Positions 1 through 7,721 of a DNA stretch of 31,221 nt are shown piece after piece. Position numbers and translations under genes: made by a program. Location: positions 1 to 31,221 of the forward strand of contig DATCYZ010000038.1 of assembly GCA_036526195.1 (NCBI GenBank), in the 5' to 3' direction. Each line of letters opens with the position of its first letter. Positions within the stretch are counted from its first letter, which is position 1. The notes beneath the pieces are model-generated. The model worked only from the letters and a program-made list of their open reading frames with translations, was not told the DNA's origin and ran no database searches. The stretch is from DATCYZ01 sp036526195 (GTDB lineage: Bacteria; Pseudomonadota; Gammaproteobacteria; Burkholderiales; SG8-39).

Positions 1-2
1 CG

Positions 3-1370
3 CGCGAGGTGTCCCCGGTGGAGGTGACGCAGGCGGTGCTTGCGCGGGTGGATGCGCTGCAACCGACGCTGAACGCCTTCATCACCGTCTGCCACGAATC
101 GGCGCTCGCGCAGGCGAAGGCCGCCGAAGCCGCGGTGATGAAGGGCGAGACGCTGGGACTGCTGCACGGCGTGCCCTACGCGGTGAAGGACCTCGTCAAC
201 ACCGCCGGGGTGCGCACCACCTACGGCTCGGTGGTCTACAAGGACCATGTGCCGGAGGACGATGCGGTCTCTGCGGCGCGCATGCGTGCTGCCGGCGGCA
301 TCCTGCTGGGCAAGACCACCACGCCCGAGTTCGGCACCAAGGCGCTCACCGATTCGCCGCTGTTCGGGCGTTCCTGCAATCCCTGGGATGTGGAACGCAC
401 CTGTGGCGGCTCCAGCGGCGGCGCCGCGGCGGCGGTCGCGGCCGGGCTGGGCCCTCTCGGCATCGCCACCGACGGCGGCGGCTCGACGCGCATCCCGGCG
501 GCCTGCTGCGGGCTGGTGGGGCTGAAACAGTCGCTCGGCACCATCCCGCACAGCCAGGTGCAGGACGTGTTCGGCATGTACACCTACGTGACGCCGCTGT
601 CGCGCACCGTGGCGGATACGGCGCTGCAATTGACTGCGATGGCGGGCGCGGATGCGAGCGACCCCTGGTCGATCGGGCTGGCACCGCAGGACTACCTTGA
701 GGCTGCGCGTCCTGAGGGCGACTTGAAGGGCACGCGGGTGCTGTGGTCGATGACACTGGGGAATACTGTGGTATCGCGGGATGTGCGCGCGGCGTTCGAG
801 GCGGCGTTGCGTCGGCTGGAGTCACTTGGCGCGGAGCTGGTTGAACTGCGCGAAACCGTGCCGGCGATGGAACCGATCTGGCGCGTCATCAACCATGCGA
901 GCTGGAAGGCGCGCTTCTCCGAAATGATCCGGGTGCATGCGTCCAAGCTCTCGCCGGCTTTCTTGAGGCAGGCATCGGCCGGTTCCGAGTGGTCGGCGGA
1001 GGACTACCAGAAGGGAATGTTCGCGCGCACCGACCTGTTTCGTCGCGTGCAGGGCTGGTTCGAGCGCTGTGATGTCTTCGTGACACCGACCTTGTCGCGC
1101 ACTGCCCTGCCGGTCGATCAAGACCTGTTCGATCCGATCTCGATCGACGATGTGGTCGTCGGGGAACTGCGGAACAACTGGTTCCCGTACACCATGCCGT
1201 TCAACATCACCGGCCATCCGGCCATGACCTTGCCCTGCGGGTTCGGGGCGGACGGGTTGCCGGTGGGGATGCAGATCGTCGGGCGGGTGCGGGATGAGGC
1301 ATCGGTGCTGAGGGTCGGGGCCTTGTATGAGGCGAGTGAGGGGTGGGTGGGGAGGTGGCCTTCACTGTAG
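3..1370 (+). CDS. Amidase (amidase signature family), 5' end outside the window
   Basis: Amidase-signature enzyme that hydrolyses a carboxamide to acid and ammonia; the substrate cannot be read from the sequence. Numbering from the GTG at 9, the Ser-cisSer-Lys triad is Lys60 (in YAVKD), Ser135 (in GGSSGG) and Ser159 (in DGGGSTR), all intact. The GTG at 9 is probably not the true start: the in-frame bases before it read Arg-Glu, and family members normally have about 20 more residues before the SPVEV helix, so the gene enters from the left. The C-terminus, with the family's GLPVGMQIVG motif, is complete and ends in TAG. It lies on the same strand as the oxidoreductase that follows, but a 138-base gap makes a shared transcript uncertain. 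A second, clearly different amidase lies at about 7.7 kb. Confidence 0.9.
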   Translation, partial: REVSPVEVTQAVLARVDALQPTLNAFITVCHESALAQAKAAEAAVMKGETLGLLHGVPYAVKDLVNTAGVRTTYGSVVYKDHVPEDDAVSAARMRAAGGILLGKTTTPEFGTKALTDSPLFGRSCNPWDVERTCGGSSGGAAAAVAAGLGPLGIATDGGGSTRIPAACCGLVGLKQSLGTIPHSQVQDVFGMYTYVTPLSRTVADTALQLTAMAGADASDPWSIGLAPQDYLEAARPEGDLKGTRVLWSMTLGNTVVSRDVRAAFEAALRRLESLGAELVELRETVPAMEPIWRVINHASWKARFSEMIRVHASKLSPAFLRQASAGSEWSAEDYQKGMFARTDLFRRVQGWFERCDVFVTPTLSRTALPVDQDLFDPISIDDVVVGELRNNWFPYTMPFNITGHPAMTLPCGFGADGLPVGMQIVGRVRDEASVLRVGALYEASEGWVGRWPSL

Positions 1371-1508
1371 GGTGCCGGTAAGGGGGGGATGTTCCCGACT
1401 TGGAAAATCATGGGTCGGGTGGCGGGCTGGGGACGTAAGGGGCCAAGCTCGGTTCCCCAAATACCTGAAACAACACCGCAACCTCCCACCCCGCTGCCAT
1501 ACTGCCGC

Positions 1509-3113
1509 ATGCCCCACGACTACATCATCATCGGCGCCGGCTCCGCCGGCTGCGTGCTCGCCAACCGCCTGAGCGCGAACCCCGACACGAAGGTGCTGCT
1601 GCTTGAAGCCGGCGGCGAAGCGACCAACCTCTGGATCAGGATCCCCGCCGGCTTCCAGAAGCTGCTCGCGCACCCCCAACTGAACTGGCACTTCGAAACC
1701 GAACCCGAAGACAACGTGAAAGGCCGGCGCATCCCGATTCCGCGCGGGCGCGTGATCGGCGGCTCGAGTTCGATCAACGGCATGCTGCAGGTGCGCGGCC
1801 AGCGGCTCGACTACGACACCTGGCGCGCGCTCGGCAACACGGGCTGGTCGTTCGACGACGTCTTACACTACTTCAAGAAGACCGAGCGCTTCGAGCGCGG
1901 CGGCGACGCGCTGCGCGGCGAAGACGGCCTGCTGAACGTCGCCGACATGCGCGAACGCCACGAACTGATCGACGCCTTCATCGAGGCCGGCGTTGAGACC
2001 GGGCACCCGCGCAACCCGGACTACAACGGCGAGCGCCAGGACGGCTTCGGTTACTACCAGGTCACGCAGCGCAACGGCGAGCGCGTCAGCGCCGCCACGG
2101 CCTACCTCGCCCCGGCCCGCAAGCGCCCGAACCTTGAAGTGCGCACGCACGCGCGCGCGCGGCGGCTGCTGTTCGAGGGCAAGCGGGTCATCGGCGTCGA
2201 GTACGAACAGGGCGGGCAAGTCGTCGAAGCGAGGGCCGGCCGGTCGGTGATCCTCAGCGCAGGCGCGGTGCAGTCGCCGCAGCTGCTGGAACTCTCCGGC
2301 GTCGGCCAGCCGGAACTGCTGCAACACCACGGCATCGAGGTGCGGCACGCGCTCCCCGGGGTCGGCGAGAACTATCGCGACCATTACGCCGCGCGCCTGA
2401 GCTGGCGCATCAATCAACCGATCACGCTGAACGAGGGCACCCGCGGCTGGCGGCTTGCGATCGAGGTGCTGCGCTATGCCTTCGGCCGGCGCGGCGTGCT
2501 CACCTACACCGCGGGCATCGGCCATGGCTTCATCCGCAGCCGCCCCGATCTCGAGACGCCGGATTGTCAGCTGTTCTTCGCGCATGGCAGCTTCGATGCC
2601 AACACGCGCAGGTTCGATGCCGAACCCGGCATGACGATCGGCGTTTACCAGTGCCGGCCGGAGAGCCGCGGCAGCATCCATGTCGGCTCGCCCGACCTGC
2701 GCGACGCGCCGAAGATCCGGCCGAACTTCCTCGCCGAGCAGGGGGACCGCGAGGTGTTGCTTGGCGGCCTGCGCGTTGCGCGTCGCATCGGCGAGGCTGC
2801 GGCATTTGCGAAATACCGCGAACAGGAAACGAAACCCGGCAACCATTGCCGCAGCGATGACGACCTGCTCGACTATGCCCGCGGGACCGGCGCCACCACC
2901 TACCACGTGATGGGCACCTGCGCGATGGGGCCTGAGGGCAATCCGCTGGCGGTGGTGGACGCGCGGCTGGCGGTGCGCGGACTCGCGGGCCTGCGCGTGG
3001 TCGACGCCTCGGTCATGCCGACCATGCCCTCGGGCAACATCAATGCCGCGGTCCTGATGGTCGCCGAGAAGGCTGCCGACATGATCGTCGAAGACGCCGG
3101 GGCGGCACGCTAG
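1509..3113 (+). CDS. GMC family FAD-dependent oxidoreductase (choline dehydrogenase-like)
   Basis: Flavin-dependent alcohol dehydrogenase/oxidase of the glucose-methanol-choline family, 534 residues, the usual length for the BetA-like group. The N-terminus has the FAD dinucleotide motif GAGSAG (residues 9-14). Next comes the first GMC signature (GRVIGGSSSINGML) and then the second (GAVQSPQLLELSGVG). The C-terminal active-site region has the expected His in TYHVMGTCAMG and Asn in MPSGNINAAVL. An upstream in-frame ATG at 1389 would add 40 proline-rich residues unlike any GMC N-terminus; the ATG at 1509 puts the FAD motif at the normal distance from the start. Choline, an aromatic alcohol or another primary alcohol are all possible substrates. 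No betaine-aldehyde dehydrogenase or cytochrome partner is nearby, so I would not call it betA. Confidence 0.9.
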   Translation: MPHDYIIIGAGSAGCVLANRLSANPDTKVLLLEAGGEATNLWIRIPAGFQKLLAHPQLNWHFETEPEDNVKGRRIPIPRGRVIGGSSSINGMLQVRGQRLDYDTWRALGNTGWSFDDVLHYFKKTERFERGGDALRGEDGLLNVADMRERHELIDAFIEAGVETGHPRNPDYNGERQDGFGYYQVTQRNGERVSAATAYLAPARKRPNLEVRTHARARRLLFEGKRVIGVEYEQGGQVVEARAGRSVILSAGAVQSPQLLELSGVGQPELLQHHGIEVRHALPGVGENYRDHYAARLSWRINQPITLNEGTRGWRLAIEVLRYAFGRRGVLTYTAGIGHGFIRSRPDLETPDCQLFFAHGSFDANTRRFDAEPGMTIGVYQCRPESRGSIHVGSPDLRDAPKIRPNFLAEQGDREVLLGGLRVARRIGEAAAFAKYREQETKPGNHCRSDDDLLDYARGTGATTYHVMGTCAMGPEGNPLAVVDARLAVRGLAGLRVVDASVMPTMPSGNINAAVLMVAEKAADMIVEDAGAAR

Positions 3114-3184
3114 GCGACAGGGAACCAGGCGCACTACGTCAGTCACCTCACCCGGCACCCCGTCCACATGCGAACCGGAAAGGA

Positions 3185-3325
3185 ATGACTGATAGCGGCC
3201 TCACCGAGCAGAAGCGCATCGCCCGCCCCATCGACATCGTGCGCGCCCGGTCCTTCGGCATGCAACGCCACTCCTCGAGCCGCGTCCACGCAGACCTCGA
3301 GCAGCGCGGCTATTCGCCTTCGTGA
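3185..3325 (+). CDS. Possible 46-residue small ORF, unrecognised
   Basis: ATG at 3185 to TGA at 3323. A purine-rich AAAGGA lies immediately before the ATG, closer than a normal Shine-Dalgarno spacing. The product is basic and hydrophilic, with no membrane segment or known motif. The only positional support is that its stop lies four bases before a palindrome copy, and several certain genes in this window also end directly at such a copy. It could equally be the surviving tail of a deleted gene or a chance frame. No function is proposed. Confidence 0.2.
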   Translation: MTDSGLTEQKRIARPIDIVRARSFGMQRHSSSRVHADLEQRGYSPS

Positions 3326-3329
3326 CCAT

Positions 3330-3350
3330 AAAAAGGGGGCTGACCCCTTT
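3330..3350. repeat. GGGGTCAGACCCC-family palindrome, degenerate copy
   Basis: Five A, a core GGGGGCTGACCCC with one substitution from the consensus, then three T. It lies four bases after the stop of the 46-codon ORF. A 7-bp hairpin follows 44 bases later. Confidence 0.8.
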
Positions 3351-3394
3351 GTTGGCTGTTGCATCCCGCGATTCCCGGGCGTAACCTCCCGCGC

Positions 3395-3413
3395 GGGGGT
3401 CAGCAGGACCCCC
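3395..3413. repeat. GGGGGTC/GACCCCC hairpin, 7-bp perfect stem
   Basis: GGGGGTC at 3395-3401 and GACCCCC at 3407-3413 form a perfect stem around the loop AGCAG. Its stem resembles the GGGGTC-GACCCC family but it has no A-tract or T-tract. It could be a relative of the repeat or a separate terminator-like structure. Confidence 0.55.
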
Positions 3414-3580
3414 GGAATTCATCCCTCCAAGACGGTGCCCCGTCCAATCCTGCAAGCAGTGCATGCCGGCGCGGGCACCCTGTTCATTCCCTCGCCTGCG
3501 GCATTGTCGTTCGATGATCTGCAGGGGCGTGCCCGGGCGTCAGGTTCGGTGCGCGATCCCGGATGAAGAGGGAACACGAC

Positions 3581-4705
3581 ATGAAACACGATCAACCGAA
3601 ACGCGTTGCCATTCTCTACGCCGGCACGCCGGAGGCACGGGAAACCGTCACGCGCGAAAACTGCCGCTTCCAGGACCTGATCAAGGCCTTTGCCGCACGA
3701 GGCACGATGGCCGAGCCCGCCGTCTGGCACGATACGGTCCGCGATGATGTGAAACGCCAACTCCTGCGGGTCGACGCGGTGCTGGTCTGGGTCAACCCGG
3801 TCGAGGACGGGCGCGACCGCGCGGTGCTCGACGCCCTGCTGCGCGAGGTCGCCTCCAAAGGCATCCTGGTCAGCACCCACCCGGACGTCATCCTCAAGCT
3901 CGGCACCAAGGAAGTGCTGCACAGCACGCGCAGCATGGGCTGGGGATGCGACACCCGCCTCTATGCAAGCCCGGTGCAGATGAAGGCCGAACTGCCGGCG
4001 CAGCTGGCGCTCGGCAAGGCGCGGGTGCTCAAGCAGTACCGCGGCAACGGCGGCGACGGCATCTGGAAGCTGCAATTGTCCGTCGCGGATGCGGAGAAGG
4101 CGGAAGGCGGCGCGCGCGTCGTGCCGACACCGGACACGGTGCTGCGCGTGCGCCACGCGAAACGCGGCAGCCAGGAGGAGAACCTCACGCTCGGCGCCTT
4201 CCTCGAGCGCTGCGCGCCCTACTTTGCCGGAGGCGGCCGCATGATCGACCAGGCCTACCAGCCGCGCCTCCCCGAGGGGATGATTCGCTGCTATCTGGTT
4301 GGGGACCGGGTCGCCGGATTCGGGCATCAGGCGGTGAACGCCCTCTATCCCGCGCCGCCGGGCGCCAGGCCGAGCGAAGCGCCGCAACCCGGTCCGCGCC
4401 TGTACCACCCGCCGGACAAGCCGGAATTCCAGGCGCTCAAGCAGACGCTGGAAGCCGAGTGGGTGCCGGCGGCGCAGAAGCTGCTCGCGATCGATACCGA
4501 AGAACTGCCGCTCCTGTGGGACTGCGACTTCCTGCTCGGCCCGAAGACCGCCGAGGGCGAAGACAGCTACGTGCTGTGCGAGATCAACGTCAGCTGCATT
4601 TCGCCCTACCCGGAGGCCGCGGTCGACACCCTGTGCGACGCAACCCTCGCGCGCCTGCAAAAAAGGGGTCAGACCCCTTTTTCGCGCAAGCAAGTGATTG
4701 AATAG
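3581..4705 (+). CDS. Cj0069-like family protein, ATP-grasp-type (DUF6815-like)
   Basis: Resembles the conserved Cj0069/DUF6815 family, whose members look like ATP-grasp ligases. The N-terminal half has a Rossmann-like part (RVAILYAG), a DAVLVWVNPVEDGRDR segment, STHPDVILKLGTKEVL and GWGCDTRLY. The middle has the nucleotide-binding-like RVLKQYRGNGGDGIWKL, and the C-terminal part has LWDCDFLLGPK and CEINVSCISPYPEAA, where acidic and Asn residues could bind metal. The substrate is unknown. The ATG at 3581 is preferred over the one at 3563 because AGAGGGAA lies about seven bases upstream. The last residues (KRGQTPFSRKQVIE) are translated from a palindrome copy (4659-4682) and the DNA beyond it, so the native C-terminus has been replaced or extended. 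It converges on the carbamoylase gene. Confidence 0.7.
   Translation: MKHDQPKRVAILYAGTPEARETVTRENCRFQDLIKAFAARGTMAEPAVWHDTVRDDVKRQLLRVDAVLVWVNPVEDGRDRAVLDALLREVASKGILVSTHPDVILKLGTKEVLHSTRSMGWGCDTRLYASPVQMKAELPAQLALGKARVLKQYRGNGGDGIWKLQLSVADAEKAEGGARVVPTPDTVLRVRHAKRGSQEENLTLGAFLERCAPYFAGGGRMIDQAYQPRLPEGMIRCYLVGDRVAGFGHQAVNALYPAPPGARPSEAPQPGPRLYHPPDKPEFQALKQTLEAEWVPAAQKLLAIDTEELPLLWDCDFLLGPKTAEGEDSYVLCEINVSCISPYPEAAVDTLCDATLARLQKRGQTPFSRKQVIE
4659..4682. repeat. GGGGTCAGACCCC palindrome inside a coding 3' end
   Basis: Perfect core GGGGTCAGACCCC flanked by six A and five T. It lies within the reading frame of the Cj0069-like gene and encodes KRGQTPF. With the inverted copy at 4722-4742 it forms a pair across a 39-base spacer between two convergent genes, a good place for a bidirectional terminator. 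Confidence 0.95.
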
Positions 4706-4721
4706 CCTGGGCTTCGCTGAG

Positions 4722-4742
4722 AAAGGGGTCTGACCCCTTTTT
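4722..4742. repeat. GGGGTCAGACCCC palindrome fused to the carbamoylase stop codon
   Basis: Core GGGGTCTGACCCC on the plus strand, that is, the inverted orientation. On the minus strand the carbamoylase stop TAA (4743-4741) takes two of its A residues from the A-tract, so the hairpin begins right at the stop. The five-A tract, G4/C4 stem and T run resemble an intrinsic terminator in either direction. Confidence 0.95.
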
Positions 4743-5691
4743 ACGGTTCGTTCGCCGGCGTCACCTCGGCGCCGGTGCGCTCGACGATCATCCGGTAGTG
4801 CTCCGGCCGCCGGTGGGCGGCGAAGTTGAACATGGTGCGCTTCAGGTTCGCCGCGAGGTCGATGTCGCAGTTGCAGCAGATGACTTCGTCTTCCTCGGTC
4901 TGGCTCTTCACCGCGATCTCGCCGGTGGGCGCGACGATCAGCGAATGGCCGAACATGCGAAAGCCGTCCTCCACCCCGCACTTCGCGGTCTCGATGAGCC
5001 AGGTCGCGTTCTGGAACGCCATCGACTGCGCCATGATCAGGTGGTGGTGCACGCGCAGCGCCGGCGGCTCCGGGTAGTGCAGGTTCTCGGTCGGCGTGTT
5101 GAAGCCGAGCGCGACGATCTCCGCGCCCTGCAGCGCCAGCACGCGAAACGCCTCGGGCCAGCGCCGGTCGTTGCAGATCAGCATGCCGGTGATGGTGTCG
5201 AGGTAGCGCCAGACGCGAAAACCGAGGTCGCCGACCTCGAAGTACTTCTTCTCCAGGTGCTGGAAGGCGGCCTCCGGTTTGTGCTCGGCGTGGCCCGGCA
5301 GGTGCACCTTGCGGTACTTGCCCACCAGCGACCCGTCCGGGCCGATCAGCACCGCGGTGTTGAAGCGGCGCAGCAGGCCGCCTTCCTTCGCCAGTTCCGC
5401 ATAACCGATGTAAAAGCCGATGCCGAGTTTCTTCGCCTCGTCGAACAACGGCTGCGTCGCGGCCGAGGGCAGCGCCGCCTCGAAGTAGCGGCGATCGACC
5501 TCGGCCTGGTCCTCCATCCACCAGCGCGGGAAGAAGGTGGTGAAGGCGAGTTCCGGGAACACCACGAACTTCGCGCCCATGGCATGCGCCTCGCGCAGGA
5601 GCGCGAGCAGGCGTCGCGTGGCGTCTGCGCGGGTGTCCGAACGATGAAGCGGGCCGAGCTGGGCCGCGGCGATCTTCAAGTGTCTGGCCAT
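4741..5691 (-). CDS. hyuC: N-carbamoyl-D-amino acid hydrolase (D-carbamoylase)
   Basis: Nitrilase-superfamily enzyme that removes the carbamoyl group from N-carbamoyl-D-amino acids, giving the D-amino acid, CO2 and ammonia. From the ATG at 5691 it is 316 residues, close to the roughly 304-residue Agrobacterium enzyme, and shares its landmark blocks: FPELAFTTFFPRWW, RRFNTAVLIG, GKYRKVHLPGH, FQHLEKKYFEVGDLGF and CNDRRWPE. The triad is Glu47, Lys128 and Cys173. A longer frame from 5733 would overlap the upstream gene; the ATG at 5691 gives the family N-terminus and lies 17 bases after the hydantoinase stop, so the two are almost surely one transcript. Its stop codon merges with a palindrome copy. 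General beta-ureidopropionase activity is the alternative, but the motif match favours D-carbamoylase. Confidence 0.88.
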   Translation of the reverse strand: MARHLKIAAAQLGPLHRSDTRADATRRLLALLREAHAMGAKFVVFPELAFTTFFPRWWMEDQAEVDRRYFEAALPSAATQPLFDEAKKLGIGFYIGYAELAKEGGLLRRFNTAVLIGPDGSLVGKYRKVHLPGHAEHKPEAAFQHLEKKYFEVGDLGFRVWRYLDTITGMLICNDRRWPEAFRVLALQGAEIVALGFNTPTENLHYPEPPALRVHHHLIMAQSMAFQNATWLIETAKCGVEDGFRMFGHSLIVAPTGEIAVKSQTEEDEVICCNCDIDLAANLKRTMFNFAAHRRPEHYRMIVERTGAEVTPANEP

Positions 5692-5708
5692 GCGGGATTC
5701 CGTGTTCG

Positions 5709-7166
5709 CTAGAGTTTCAGGGGCGTGTTCCACGCCGAGAGTTGCGCCATCTCCGGCACCTGCCGGCCGAGCGGCTCGGTCGCCTCGCTGCGACCGCGCG
5801 CGATGAACTGTCCGCGGCCGCGCGCGGCCTTCAGCACGCCGTCCTCGACGATCACCTCGCCGCGCGACACCACGGTCACCGGCCAGCCGGTGAGTTCGCG
5901 CCCTTCATAAGGCGTGTAGCCGGTCCGGTCGTGCACCAGGTCGCGCGTGATGCGCACCTTCTTCTCGGTGTCCCAGATCGCGAGGTCGGCGTCCGCGCCC
6001 ACCGCGATCGCACCCTTGCGCGGCGCGAGGCCGTAGATCTCGGCGTGCCGCGTGGCGGTGAGCCGGACGAACTCTTCCAGCGTCAGCCGCCCGGCCTGCA
6101 CGCCGAAGGTGAAGAGCAGCGGCAGCCGCAACTCGAGCCCCGGCACGCCGTTGGCCATCTCCTTGAAGGTGGTGGCCTCGCCTTTCGGCAGCTTGCCGCC
6201 CGCGTCCATGCGATAGGGCGCGTGGTCCGAGGCGTAGACCTGCAGGCTGCCGTCCTTCAGCCCCTGCCAGCAGGCGGCCTGCGCCGCAGCGTCGCGCGGC
6301 GGCGGCGAGCAGCAGAACGCCGCGCCGGCGAGGCCGATGTCGATGTCCCTGGCGGTAAGGAACAGGTACTGCGGGCAGGTTTCGCCGTAGACCTTAACGC
6401 CGCGCCCGCGCGCCTGGCGGATCGCCTCGATCCCCTCGGGCGTGGACACGTGCACGATGAGGATCGGGCAGTCGACCAGTTCGGCGAGCGTCACCACGCG
6501 CTGGATCGCCTCGGCCTCCGAGCCGCGGGTGTGGCAGATCGCGTGGTAGCGCGGCAGGGTATTGCCCTGCCCGATCATGCGGCCGGCCAGCCAGGAGATC
6601 ATGCCGTGGTTCTCGGCATGCACCATGACCAGTGCGCCGTCGCGCCGCGCCGCCGCCATGACGTCGAGGATCTGCTCGTCCATCAGGCGCATGCGGTCGT
6701 AGGTCATGAAGATCTTGAACGAACGGATCCCAGAATTAATGGCGGCCGGCAGGTCGGTTTCGAGCGTCTGCGCGTCGGGGTTGGCGATGATCAGGTGAAA
6801 GCCGTAGTCGATCACCGCCTTCGTTCTCGCGCGCTGGTGGTAGTCGGCCAGCACGGCAGCCAGCGAATCGTCGCGATGCTGCGCGCAGAAGGGCACGATG
6901 GTGGTGGTGCCGCCGTAGGCCGCCGAGACGGTCGCCGAATGGAAGTCGTCGGCGCACATGACGCCGAAGGAGGACACCTGCTCGACGTGGCAATGGCTGT
7001 CGACGCCGCCGGGCAGCACCAGCTTGCCGCGGGCATCGAGGCTGCGTTCGCCCTCGAGGCTCTCGCCCAGCGCCGCGATGCGCCCGTCGCGCACGCCGAT
7101 GTCGCATTCGAGGGTCTTGCCGGCGGTGAACACCTTGCCGCCGCGAATCACGAGCTCGAATGCCAT
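5709..7166 (-). CDS. hydA: D-hydantoinase / dihydropyrimidinase
   Basis: Cyclic-amidohydrolase that opens hydantoins or dihydropyrimidines to N-carbamoyl amino acids; cytoplasmic, dinuclear metal. 485 residues, normal for the family. Metal ligands are all present: His58 and His60 (SHCHVE), the carbamylated Lys151 (FKIFMTYD), His183 (MVHAENH), His239 (IVHVST) and Asp314 (YASDHAPY). The ATG at 7166 gives the standard start (MAFELVIRGGKVFT). It is the first gene of a minus-strand pair with the D-carbamoylase. The pairing argues for D-amino-acid production from hydantoins, or reductive pyrimidine breakdown, rather than allantoin use. No hydantoin racemase or transporter is seen next to it. I see no strong Shine-Dalgarno before the start. 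Confidence 0.9.
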   Translation of the reverse strand: MAFELVIRGGKVFTAGKTLECDIGVRDGRIAALGESLEGERSLDARGKLVLPGGVDSHCHVEQVSSFGVMCADDFHSATVSAAYGGTTTIVPFCAQHRDDSLAAVLADYHQRARTKAVIDYGFHLIIANPDAQTLETDLPAAINSGIRSFKIFMTYDRMRLMDEQILDVMAAARRDGALVMVHAENHGMISWLAGRMIGQGNTLPRYHAICHTRGSEAEAIQRVVTLAELVDCPILIVHVSTPEGIEAIRQARGRGVKVYGETCPQYLFLTARDIDIGLAGAAFCCSPPPRDAAAQAACWQGLKDGSLQVYASDHAPYRMDAGGKLPKGEATTFKEMANGVPGLELRLPLLFTFGVQAGRLTLEEFVRLTATRHAEIYGLAPRKGAIAVGADADLAIWDTEKKVRITRDLVHDRTGYTPYEGRELTGWPVTVVSRGEVIVEDGVLKAARGRGQFIARGRSEATEPLGRQVPEMAQLSAWNTPLKL

Positions 7167-7230
7167 GGCGCCATTATCGGCGGCGCAAGCGGGGCGTCAA
7201 TCGCGATTGCGACGCGCACGCGAACCGGCG

Positions 7231-7260
7231 TTGACACCCGGGCCGTCACGCGGCAAACAT
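7231..7260 (+). promoter_or_regulatory. Candidate sigma70 promoter, copy A of a repeated promoter block
   Basis: TTGACA at 7231-7236, then 18 bases and AAACAT as a weak -10. The block from 7220 (GCGAACCGGCGTTGACA) to CATGCC matches another at 7681-7724 with identical spacing. It lies upstream of the DUF1330-like gene, with a palindrome copy between promoter and ribosome site. Confidence 0.4.
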
Positions 7261-7276
7261 GCCACCGCAGCCTCAG

Positions 7277-7298
7277 AAAAGGGGTCAGACCCCTTTTT
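7277..7298. repeat. GGGGTCAGACCCC palindrome upstream of the DUF1330-like gene
   Basis: Perfect core with four A and five T. It lies seven bases before the GGAG ribosome site of the gene starting at 7318, so in the likely 5' leader. Another copy (7645) follows the same gene, so the gene is bracketed. Confidence 0.95.
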
Positions 7299-7317
7299 CC
7301 GCGACGGAGTCCCTTCA

Positions 7318-7629
7318 GTGAACCAGATCGAAGTCCTTGCCAGCCTTTGGGTGGACCCCGAGCGCATCCCGGCGTTCGAAGCCTACGAGCGCAAGGCGGC
7401 GCGCATCATGGCGCGCCATGGCGGCATCATGGAGCGGACGATTCGATGCGCACAGCCGGCCGGCGCCACCGGCCCGTTCGAGATCCACCTGCTGCGATTC
7501 CCTGACGCCGCGGCCTTCGACCGATACCGCGCCGACCCCGAGCTTGCGCGCCTGTCTGCCGAGCGCGAACACGCGATCGTCCGCACCGAGGCGGTCGTCG
7601 GTACGGCCGGGCCCGCGAACGGCGCCTGA
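7318..7629 (+). CDS. Small dimeric alpha/beta-barrel protein (DUF1330/NIPSNAP-like)
   Basis: 103 residues from a GTG at 7318, preceded by GGAG (7306-7309) eight bases upstream. The pattern fits the dimeric alpha-beta barrel fold seen in DUF1330, NIPSNAP and small monooxygenase families: a first strand (IEVLASLWVDPERI), a helix (FEAYERKAARIMARHGG), a strand ending FEIHLLRFPDAAAF and a helix DRYRADPELARLSAEREHAI. No catalytic residue can be named. The frame is open further upstream, but that part is translated from the palindrome and intergenic DNA and should not be included. The gene stands alone, with palindrome copies seven bases before its ribosome site and 15 bases after its stop. The exact family is uncertain. 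Confidence 0.65.
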   Translation: MNQIEVLASLWVDPERIPAFEAYERKAARIMARHGGIMERTIRCAQPAGATGPFEIHLLRFPDAAAFDRYRADPELARLSAEREHAIVRTEAVVGTAGPANGA

Positions 7630-7644
7630 GGGCAGGAACGCTCG

Positions 7645-7666
7645 AAAAGGGGTCAGACCCCTTTTT
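7645..7666. repeat. GGGGTCAGACCCC palindrome after the DUF1330-like gene
   Basis: Perfect core with four A and five T, 15 bases after the TGA of the preceding gene and 25 bases before the next TTGACA box. Placed as a terminator separating two transcription units. Confidence 0.95.
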
Positions 7667-7691
7667 CGCTGTTGCCGCAGGCGAACCGGCA

Positions 7692-7721
7692 TTGACAGCG
7701 CTGCCGCGCCACGGCGACCAT
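7692..7721 (+). promoter_or_regulatory. Candidate sigma70 promoter, copy B of a repeated promoter block
   Basis: TTGACA at 7692-7697, 18 bases, then GACCAT as a weak -10. The surrounding block matches the one at 7220-7263 in sequence and spacing. If this is a promoter, the TTG at 7692 is a -35 box and cannot be the start codon of the amidase that follows. Confidence 0.4.

Larger units (their letters stand above)
3114..3580. other. Gene-poor interval between the GMC oxidoreductase and the Cj0069-like gene
   Basis: 467 bases without a recognisable full gene. It holds a possible 46-codon ORF (3185-3325), a degenerate copy of the GGGGTCAGACCCC palindrome (3330-3350) and a separate 7-bp hairpin (3395-3413). 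Reading frames on both strands cross the rest, but none shows a motif, a convincing ribosome site or a family I recognise. It may be the worn remains of a deleted gene. Confidence 0.5.

Noticed and set aside
1389..1508. Longer start for the GMC oxidoreductase
   Set aside because: The added 40 residues are Pro-rich and unrelated to the FAD-binding N-terminus; ATG 1509 places GAGSAG at residues 9-14.
3419..5521. 700-codon open frame on the minus strand
   Set aside because: It lies out of frame over the D-carbamoylase and antisense to the Cj0069-like gene, is Arg/Ala-rich, and runs through palindrome copies; a GC-rich shadow.
6958..7317. Upstream extension of the DUF1330-like frame
   Set aside because: It is antisense to the hydantoinase and crosses a palindrome; GTG 7318 with GGAG fits the protein family's N-terminus.
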